The notes below the pieces were generated by a model. It saw only the letters and a list, made by a program, of their open reading frames with translations, was not told where the DNA came from and made no database searches. The position numbers and the translations under genes were made by a program. This document shows positions 41,674 through 48,162 of a DNA stretch of 64,000 nucleotides, in pieces. How positions within the stretch are numbered: the stretch's first letter is position 1; each line of letters starts with the position of its first letter. This DNA is from Lewinellaceae bacterium. Lineage in GTDB: Bacteria; Bacteroidota; Bacteroidia; Chitinophagales; Saprospiraceae. Where the stretch lies: assembly GCA_020636135.1 (NCBI GenBank), contig JACJYK010000001.1, positions 3,644,501-3,708,500 of the forward strand, given 5' to 3'.

Positions 41674-43053
41674 ATGAAAGGATCCGTCGTATTTGATATC
41701 GGAAAGACCAACAAGAAATGCTTTGTCTTTGATGAAGATTATCAGATAGTGCATCAGGAGGTCCTGGAGATTGCAGAGATCTGGGATGAGGACGGAGATC
41801 CCGCAGATAATCTGGATGCATTGGTAGACTGGATTCGGGATACCCTGGAACGATTGCGTTCCGCTAAGAAATTCCGCATCGATGCTGTAAATTTTTCAAC
41901 GTACGGGGCCAGCTTTGTGCACCTGGACCAGCAGGGTGAGCCTGTTGCTCCACTGTACAATTACCTCAAACCCTATCCTGCGGAAATCCTGCAATCCTTT
42001 TACGACCACTACGGACCCGCTCATAAGCTCGCAAAAGAGACAGCTTCACCTTCACTGGAAATGCTTAATTCAGGACTCCAGCTGTATTGGCTCCGGCATG
42101 TGAAACCGGAAATCTTTGACCGGATCCGCTGGTCTCTGCATCTACCGCAGTACCTGAGTTACTGCCTAACCGGCATCCCGGTCAGTGAGTTTACCAGTGT
42201 AGGCTGTCATACGGCGCTGTGGAATTATGCTGAGCAGGACTATCACGACTGGGTGTACGAAGAAGGGTTGGAATGGCAGCTTCCACCGCTGGTGCCAACC
42301 AGCCTGTCACTGCAGCTTTTGGGTAAGTCATTTGTGATCGGCCCCGGTATCCATGACAGTTCAGCAGCGCTGATCCCTTACCTCCGGGCAGAAAAAAAAC
42401 CATTTGTACTACTTTCAACAGGCACCTGGAACATCTGCATGAATCCTTTCGCTGAGCAGGCACTAACCCAGCACGACCTGAATCAGGACTGCCTCCTTTT
42501 TATGCAGCCCTCCGGACAACCGGTACGTGCTTCCCGCTTATTCCTGGGACATGAGTTTGCCAGGCAAGTTCAATTACTGGAGCAGCATTTTGACACGGAT
42601 GGCAAACAGTTCAGGAAGCAACGATTTGCACCGGATATCTATCACCGCATTCTTCAGGAGAATAAGGTTTACTTCAACCTGGAAAACCTTCCGTGGAGAC
42701 GAAAGCAACCAACCGAAAATCAAATTCACGCATTCAGTGATTATCCCACCGCTTACCATCAACTGATGCTCGAATTCGCCGAAGTGCAGGAGCGCTCGCT
42801 GAGACTGGCGATCGGTAAATCATCCATTGAAAAGGTCTATCTGGATGGTGGATTTGCCGAAAATGACGTATTTGTAACCTTGCTGGCCTTACGGCTTCCG
42901 GAGTACAAAGTACGTACGACCCGGGCCCCGGTGGGGTCTGCATTAGGAGCGGCCATGGTCCTTTCCGACCAGCCATTGACCAAGAAATTTTTAAAGAAGC
43001 GGTACGCCATGCAGAAATACCGCTTACGTGATATCCCAAAACAAAACGAATAA
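41674..43053 (+). CDS. rhaB: Rhamnulokinase, FGGY family
   Basis: The 459-residue protein is an FGGY carbohydrate kinase: the N-terminal phosphate loop FDIGKTNKKCFVFD, the substrate-side GIHDSSAALIPYL, the STGTWN segment and the C-terminal ATP-binding VYLDGGFAENDVFV with GSALGAAM. In this operon it should phosphorylate L-rhamnulose to L-rhamnulose-1-phosphate, the aldolase substrate. It begins one base after the isomerase stop and ends eight bases before the transporter start. Confidence 0.9.
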   Translation: MKGSVVFDIGKTNKKCFVFDEDYQIVHQEVLEIAEIWDEDGDPADNLDALVDWIRDTLERLRSAKKFRIDAVNFSTYGASFVHLDQQGEPVAPLYNYLKPYPAEILQSFYDHYGPAHKLAKETASPSLEMLNSGLQLYWLRHVKPEIFDRIRWSLHLPQYLSYCLTGIPVSEFTSVGCHTALWNYAEQDYHDWVYEEGLEWQLPPLVPTSLSLQLLGKSFVIGPGIHDSSAALIPYLRAEKKPFVLLSTGTWNICMNPFAEQALTQHDLNQDCLLFMQPSGQPVRASRLFLGHEFARQVQLLEQHFDTDGKQFRKQRFAPDIYHRILQENKVYFNLENLPWRRKQPTENQIHAFSDYPTAYHQLMLEFAEVQERSLRLAIGKSSIEKVYLDGGFAENDVFVTLLALRLPEYKVRTTRAPVGSALGAAMVLSDQPLTKKFLKKRYAMQKYRLRDIPKQNE

Positions 43054-43060
43054 CCGAACA

Positions 43061-44458
43061 ATGTTAGCAAAATGGACCAAGCGCCTGGAGGACGTCCAGG
43101 AATTTGAAAAAGAACCGGTACCCTCCTCCAAATGGAAATCCTGGGGAAGCTTTTTAGGCATGTATGCCGGTGAGCATACGGCTGGTACTGAATTTGTAAT
43201 CGGACCACTCTTTGTAGCTCACGGTGTCGGGGCATTAGAGCTGGTACTCGGGTTGTTTTTCGGCAATTTACTGGCTGTATTGAGCTGGGCATTCCTGACG
43301 GCGCCCATCGCCACCCGCGAAAGAATCACGCTGTATTACAAACTGGAAAAGATCTGCGGTAGCAACCTGACCACTTTATACAATCTGGTCAATGCCCTGA
43401 TGTTTTGTTTTCTCGCCGGTTCCATGATAGCTGTTTCGGCGACTGCGGTGGGTATCCCCTTCAACTTGCCCATGGCGGAGCTGAGCGACTGGCTGCCTCA
43501 CAGTGTTTCCTGGATTGTCATCGTGCTGATTGTCGGAGCCGTGACCACCGTAGTAGCCATGCTGGGCTATGACCAGGTTTCGCGTTTTGCCAATCTGGCG
43601 GCTCCCTGGCTCCCCTTGGTCTTCATTGCCGCTGCCATTGCCGTACTACCGGAATTAGGCGTCCATTCGGTCGGCGAATTCTGGTCGGTGGCCAAAGCCA
43701 AGATCTGGACCGGAGTACCGCTGGAAAACCAATCCCAGTTCACCTTCTGGCATGTCCTGTTCTTCGCCTGGTTCTGCAATATGGCCATGCACATCGGGAT
43801 GGCAGACATGTCTGTCTTGCGTTATGCAAAAAAATGGACGGCCGGCTTTGCCTCGGCCGGTGGCATGTATGTCGGCCATTACTTTGCCTGGCTGGCTTCC
43901 GGTATTCTCTATGCCGTCTTCCTGCAGGTGTCGAACAACAGCCTGGAATTTGCCCCGGGTCCCATTGCTTATTATGCGGCCGGACTGGCCGGTGCAGTAT
44001 GTGTGATCATCGCCGGATGGACGACCGCTAATCCGACCATCTACCGGGCGGGGCTTGCGGTACAGGCGGTGTTACCCAAATCCCGCACCTGGAAAGTCAC
44101 CCTGATCGTCGGAGCAGTAACGACCCTGGCTGCCTGTTTTCCGGCATTGGTCATGCGCCTGCTGGATTTTGTAGCTTTATACGGGTTATTGCTCATGCCC
44201 ATGGGTGCCATCATATTCATCGACTATTGGATCTTCCCCAAACTTGGACTGCAGTCGAACCTGGCATCCATTCGGAAGATGGGCTGGAATTGGGCTGCCG
44301 CGCTAACCTGGTTCCTCACGCTCGGCACCTGCCTGGTCATCAATCAGTTTATGGGTATCGAAATCTTTTTCCTGGGATTACCCGGCTGGTTTATTGCCGT
44401 ATTCCTGTACATCGTGCTGAGCTTTATTGTCCAACGCAACCGTCCTGCGGTCGCCTAA
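43061..44458 (+). CDS. NCS1/cytosine-purine-permease-type transporter in the rhamnose operon
   Basis: The 465-residue membrane protein has about twelve helices. The N-terminal segment SFLGMYAGEHTAGTEFVIGPLFVAHG and ATRERITLYYKLEKICGSNL are in the style of the nucleobase:cation symporter-1 family, and AWFCNMAMHIGMADMSVLRYAKKW lies mid-protein. Normal family members carry purines, pyrimidines, hydantoin or thiamine, but the operon suggests it imports L-rhamnose or a related compound; this is inference. The start at ATG 43061 is used because an upstream GTG at 43028 would overlap the kinase gene. Confidence 0.75.
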   Translation: MLAKWTKRLEDVQEFEKEPVPSSKWKSWGSFLGMYAGEHTAGTEFVIGPLFVAHGVGALELVLGLFFGNLLAVLSWAFLTAPIATRERITLYYKLEKICGSNLTTLYNLVNALMFCFLAGSMIAVSATAVGIPFNLPMAELSDWLPHSVSWIVIVLIVGAVTTVVAMLGYDQVSRFANLAAPWLPLVFIAAAIAVLPELGVHSVGEFWSVAKAKIWTGVPLENQSQFTFWHVLFFAWFCNMAMHIGMADMSVLRYAKKWTAGFASAGGMYVGHYFAWLASGILYAVFLQVSNNSLEFAPGPIAYYAAGLAGAVCVIIAGWTTANPTIYRAGLAVQAVLPKSRTWKVTLIVGAVTTLAACFPALVMRLLDFVALYGLLLMPMGAIIFIDYWIFPKLGLQSNLASIRKMGWNWAAALTWFLTLGTCLVINQFMGIEIFFLGLPGWFIAVFLYIVLSFIVQRNRPAVA

Positions 44459-44469
44459 ACGCATCGATT

Positions 44470-44646
44470 ATGAAAAACATCTATGGTTTGATCGCTATCG
44501 CCGGCCTGGCCCTGACCCTGATTCCGAGCATCCTGGTATTTACCGGTGCCATGACCAGCGCCACGCACAAGTGGCTGATGACCCTGGGGATGATCCTTTG
44601 GTTTGGCGGTGCCCTGGGCTACCGGAGGTCCCTGCGAAGCGCCTGA
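44470..44646 (+). CDS. Small two-helix membrane protein at the end of the rhamnose operon
   Basis: A 58-residue open frame (MKNIYGLIAIAGLALTLIPS to GYRRSLRSA) has two hydrophobic helices (about 4-25 and 33-50) and a basic C-terminus. It follows the transporter by 11 bases with an ATG start and uses codons like its neighbours, so it is likely a real small gene, perhaps an accessory of the transporter. No family is recognised. Confidence 0.65.
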   Translation: MKNIYGLIAIAGLALTLIPSILVFTGAMTSATHKWLMTLGMILWFGGALGYRRSLRSA

Positions 44647-44653
44647 CTGTCTT

Positions 44654-44960
44654 AACGAGAAGTCCGAAGGACGACGAAGCAACCCAATTGTCATGGCAAG
44701 GAGCCTGAAAGGCGACGAAGCAATCCTCCTGCTATGGCGAGAACTCCGAAAGACGAAGAAGCAATCCACCTGCCCCGGCGAGAACCTTTTAAAGCGACCA
44801 CAACCCAATTGTCATTGCGAGGAGCCCGAAAGGTGACGAAGCAATCCGTCTGCCACTCCTTGACTCTCCTCACGACCTCCGTGGCACTCCTTTCGGCCTC
44901 CGCGGCACTCCGTGTAACCTCCGTGGCACTCTGTGTAACTTCCAGACCAAATCACCCGAA
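44654..44960. repeat. Two tandem repeat arrays: 41-bp GACGAAGCAATCC units, then 21-bp CTCCGTGGCACTC units
   Basis: Five copies of a unit (ggcgaggagcc-gaaagg then GACGAAGCAATCC) start near 44654, 44695, 44736, 44777 and 44816, period 41 (last 39). The unit is close to the widely scattered bacterial repeat CATTGCGAGGAGC...GACGAAGCAATC. From 44876 at least three copies of CCTCCGTGGCACTC (44876, 44897, 44918; period 21) and a decayed one follow. The whole 371-base gap 44647-45017 lacks genes. Confidence 0.85.
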
Positions 44961-45017
44961 AGATTGATGCGCCACCGTGACTATTGCCCTTAATTTCGCA
45001 GGAAGAAAAACCGCAAT

Positions 45018-45620
45018 ATGGAACAGCGCTTGCGATTCAGCCAATTCATACCACTTTTGATTTTCTCGTTCATCCTTCTGGCTCAAAGCTGTAAGAAAGC
45101 CGATCCCTGCGAAGGAGTCACCTGCCAGAATGATGGTGTCTGCGTCGACGGCAGCTGTCAGTGTCCCACCGGATGGGAAGGCGAATTTTGCCAGACCCGG
45201 ACCTTACCCTCCGCCATTAAAATCACCTCATTGAGCGTGACCAAATTCCCGGAAACCATGACCAACGGAGCGGCATGGGATGCCGATGGCAGTGGCCCGG
45301 AGCTGTTACCTTATGTGCTGACCCTGGAATCCGACAATAAAACGCCCAAGGATGTCTATTGGGGCAGTAAGATCAACACCACCAATTCTTCAGGAGGCAG
45401 GACCATCAATTTTCCACTCATCAGTCCGGCACTGACCATCGATCCGGTGGACAAATACTACGCCTTCTTTCTCTACGACTACGACGACGGCAGCCTGGAT
45501 GCCATGGGTGGTATCATTGTCAATTTCGCCGAACACATCGACGACCGTCCGGAGACCTTCTCCATCGACTGCAGCACCTGCATCGTGGGATTTGAAGTAG
45601 GGCTGGAATACATTTATTAA
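45018..45620 (+). CDS. EGF-domain lipoprotein of unknown function
   Basis: The 200-residue protein has a lipoprotein signal (ILLAQSC, Cys25), one EGF-like domain with six cysteines (about 31-58: CEGVTCQNDGVCVDGSCQC, GWEGEFC) and a C-terminal domain of about 140 residues with DGSGPELLPYVLTLES and YYAFFLYDYDDGSLDAMGG, C2-like in layout. It is probably a surface lipoprotein. EGF-like modules are occasional in Bacteroidota surface proteins. No catalytic residues are apparent and the neighbours give no hint. Confidence 0.8.
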   Translation: MEQRLRFSQFIPLLIFSFILLAQSCKKADPCEGVTCQNDGVCVDGSCQCPTGWEGEFCQTRTLPSAIKITSLSVTKFPETMTNGAAWDADGSGPELLPYVLTLESDNKTPKDVYWGSKINTTNSSGGRTINFPLISPALTIDPVDKYYAFFLYDYDDGSLDAMGGIIVNFAEHIDDRPETFSIDCSTCIVGFEVGLEYIY

Positions 45621-45687
45621 GCCGGCACCCTAATCGTATGATATTCTCCGGGATACAAAATGACCAGATTACGTACCTTCATCCATC

Positions 45688-45903
45688 ATGGATGTTTACC
45701 ACTGGGTTGAAACCGTTATTCTGATTTATCTGGTTTGCGGTTCCCTTTTTGCCATTTGGTTCCTTGTGAGCCTGGTGAACCGGATGGATGACCGCATGCC
45801 CGGATCCTCAGTCCTCATGCGATTGATGCTTTTACCGGGCACCGTCCTTTTATGGCCCGGATTATGGATTCATTACCGCAAATCCAAATCCCGAACCGTA
45901 TGA
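45688..45903 (+). CDS. Small membrane protein 1 of the Rieske operon
   Basis: A 71-residue protein with two membrane helices (about 9-30 and 44-62) and a basic tail. It overlaps the next gene by four bases (ATGA) and opens an operon with a ferric-reductase/Rieske protein, so it is probably a subunit or assembly factor of that membrane redox system. The family is not recognised. Confidence 0.7.
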   Translation: MDVYHWVETVILIYLVCGSLFAIWFLVSLVNRMDDRMPGSSVLMRLMLLPGTVLLWPGLWIHYRKSKSRTV

Positions 45904-46094
45904 AACAGGATTTGCAGCGATACCACCGGCGGATCTGGATTGGATTGGTTGTGATACTGCCGGCACTGGTTACGCTGGCCGTCCTGGTAATACCGCGCCC
46001 AGTCGTCCAGGACAAATTATTTCAACCACCGGCAAAAGACCACGTCCTGCCTGATCAGAATTCCGAAACACCCCCAAAGATCCAGAATGGCTAA
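45900..46094 (+). CDS. Small membrane protein 2 of the Rieske operon
   Basis: A 64-residue single-pass protein: basic N-terminus (MKQDLQRYHRRIW), one helix (about 14-34) and a short polar tail rich in Pro. The ATG at 45900 overlaps the stop of the preceding gene, and its end overlaps the ferric-reductase start by eight bases. Tight coupling on both sides is the main argument that it is real. No function is known. Confidence 0.65.
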   Translation: MKQDLQRYHRRIWIGLVVILPALVTLAVLVIPRPVVQDKLFQPPAKDHVLPDQNSETPPKIQNG

Positions 46095-47130
46095 CCACTA
46101 CCTCCCCGTACAATGGAATACCCAGAAAAGGAAGTACGATGCGATCCTCGTATCTTTTATCGTAGGATATCTGAGCCTCTTCCTGGTGGCACAATGGTAT
46201 TATTTTCCCAATGGCACCCTTGAGACCTGGATTATCCGGGCAACGGGAACGCTGGCATTTCTGATGCTCAACATTGTCCTCTCCATAGGTCCGTTATGCC
46301 GGATCAATGCCCGTTTTTTACCGTTGTTGTACAATCGGCGGCATTTGGGTGTCGCTACCTTTGTGATCGGCTTGGTTCATGGTGTGTTTAATCTCATCCA
46401 GTTTCACAGTCTTGGGAATGTTGGCATTATCGAGTCTCTATTCACTTCGAATGTATCTTATGGGTCGCTGACCGATTTCCCGTTTCAGGTCCTGGGTTTT
46501 GTTGCCCTGGTCATTCTGATGCTGATGGCTGTAACCAGCCATGATTTTTGGTTGGCGAATCTGGAACCAGGCGCCTGGAAGCGTATCCATATGGCGGTGT
46601 ACATCGCTTACGGTTTACTGGTCATGCATGTGGCTTTAGGCCTGTTACAGAATCATCAAAGCTGGCTCTGGATCGTATTATTGACCATATTAACCTTATC
46701 GGTTACCATACTGCATCTGGTCGCGGCCCATAAGAGTCGCCGGGAAATGCAGCTGAATGACCGGAAAATGACGGAATGGGTCCCGGTCGGCCCTGCAACA
46801 TCCATCCCGGACCTGCGTGCCCGTATCATTCATTGCAATGGAGAATCCATCGCCGTCTTCAGAGACGGGAACCACATTGCTGCCGTGAGCAATGTATGCC
46901 GGCATCAGCACGGTCCGCTGGGGGAAGGCAAGATCGTAGACGGGTACATCACCTGCCCCTGGCACGGATATCAATATTATCCACACAATGGTCAATCACC
47001 TCCGCCTTATACCGAAAAGATCGAAACGTACCGCGTCAAAATTGAAGATGGAATGGTGTATGTAAATCCCGATGGATTGCCTCCCGGGACAGCATGTGAT
47101 CCGGTCTCCTTCCAGTCAATTTCAGAATGA
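46087..47130 (+). CDS. Ferric-reductase-like membrane protein fused to a Rieske [2Fe-2S] domain
   Basis: The 347-residue protein has six or so helices in its first 220 residues resembling the ferric-reductase-like domain (haem-b His in VIGLVHGVFNLIQFH, RIHMAVYIAYGLLVMHVALGL), followed by a Rieske domain with both cluster-binding boxes, CRHQHGPLG (about 271) and CPWHGYQYY (about 290). It should move electrons between haem in the membrane and a 2Fe-2S centre; the partner and acceptor are unknown. It ends an operon with two small membrane proteins. Confidence 0.88.
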   Translation: MANHYLPVQWNTQKRKYDAILVSFIVGYLSLFLVAQWYYFPNGTLETWIIRATGTLAFLMLNIVLSIGPLCRINARFLPLLYNRRHLGVATFVIGLVHGVFNLIQFHSLGNVGIIESLFTSNVSYGSLTDFPFQVLGFVALVILMLMAVTSHDFWLANLEPGAWKRIHMAVYIAYGLLVMHVALGLLQNHQSWLWIVLLTILTLSVTILHLVAAHKSRREMQLNDRKMTEWVPVGPATSIPDLRARIIHCNGESIAVFRDGNHIAAVSNVCRHQHGPLGEGKIVDGYITCPWHGYQYYPHNGQSPPPYTEKIETYRVKIEDGMVYVNPDGLPPGTACDPVSFQSISE

Positions 47131-47173
47131 ATCACTTCCCGGTCGTTTTGACCTTTCACCAGTCATGACTTAG

Positions 47174-48115
47174 CTATTCCAGCACCTCGGCTGGTATCCG
47201 TTCGATTGGCTGGATACGCACATTACGGAAATAGACCTCAGCACCTTCGGACTGCAGTTGGATCTTGCCTCCGGTCAAAGGTGTGAAGGTTCCATCATCG
47301 TCCTGCCTGGAATGGTACAGCACCATATTGACCACGTGGTTCACCATATGAACAGCCGTATCCCCATGACAATAGAGATCAATCGTATTCCAGGCACCAA
47401 TTGAATTTTCCGCATCAGCTCTTTTGATGCAATGTCTGCCAACCGGGGTGCCATTCTGAAATGTCAGCAAATCTGCCGAGGGATCCCAGATATAACTGGA
47501 ACTATCCACCTGCCTGGCCGGAATGTCCATGACAGCGCCGGCACAGCCCCAATAATCACCTACATCGCCTTCCTGAATCTGGAACTCCTGTGATCTCATC
47601 CAGAAGCCATAATCTGCCCCCTGCTCACCGACGGCATGGTATAGCAAGCCGCTGTCACGTTTATCTTTTTCCTTGGGGGGCCATTTTTTACGACCCCATT
47701 TGAATTGCAATTGCAGATGGTAGTTACTGAAAGTTTCCTGACTGGTCAGCGCTCCCCAGTCCTGTCCCGAGATACGGATCACCTGCTCGCGGTTTTCATT
47801 AACCACCGAGAAAACCCGGTCCGGATCGTTATTCAAACCAATAGGCTCTTTATGCATCGAGCTCACGGAATCACCAATCCGATGCCCCAGGTAAGTATCC
47901 CAGCCGGACAAATCCTTCCCATTGAAGAGCTCTCGCCAACCTGTATCGCTGTTTTTCGGATGACAGGAAGCCAGTATCAGTGCGATAGCCGCCAGGTAAT
48001 ACACCAACTTGAAAGAAGGAGTAAACCTGGGGCATGTTCGTGAATCAATTGTTTGAAGATCTAAAATCAAGGCTTTTATATTGTTGCCAGTTGACAATCG
48101 GTACTTTTTGCTCAT
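47174..48115 (-). CDS. DUF1080 (3-keto-disaccharide hydrolase-like) lipoprotein
   Basis: The 313-residue protein has a long N-terminus, a lipobox (LILASC, Cys about 51) and a DUF1080 domain: WRELFNGKDLSGWDTYLG, YHLQLQFKWGRKKWPP, DSGLLYHAVGEQG, WMRSQEFQIQEGDVGDYWG and the ending YFRNVRIQPI. DUF1080 domains are concanavalin-like folds found in glycan-degradation loci; some are reported as 3-keto-glycoside hydrolases. It starts at ATG 48115 (a TTG two codons earlier is ignored) and precedes no coupled gene, but GH78 lies upstream on the same strand, 47 bases away, so they may be cotranscribed. Confidence 0.88.
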   Translation of the reverse strand: MSKKYRLSTGNNIKALILDLQTIDSRTCPRFTPSFKLVYYLAAIALILASCHPKNSDTGWRELFNGKDLSGWDTYLGHRIGDSVSSMHKEPIGLNNDPDRVFSVVNENREQVIRISGQDWGALTSQETFSNYHLQLQFKWGRKKWPPKEKDKRDSGLLYHAVGEQGADYGFWMRSQEFQIQEGDVGDYWGCAGAVMDIPARQVDSSSYIWDPSADLLTFQNGTPVGRHCIKRADAENSIGAWNTIDLYCHGDTAVHMVNHVVNMVLYHSRQDDDGTFTPLTGGKIQLQSEGAEVYFRNVRIQPIERIPAEVLE

Positions 48116-48162
48116 CTTCAATCCATTTAGGATTCAGCATAAAACATAATCCATTCCGCAGG

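Noticed and set aside
44654..44960. Regularly spaced repeats as CRISPR array
   Set aside because: Units are contiguous with variable sequence, there are no unique spacers of constant length, and no cas genes are nearby.
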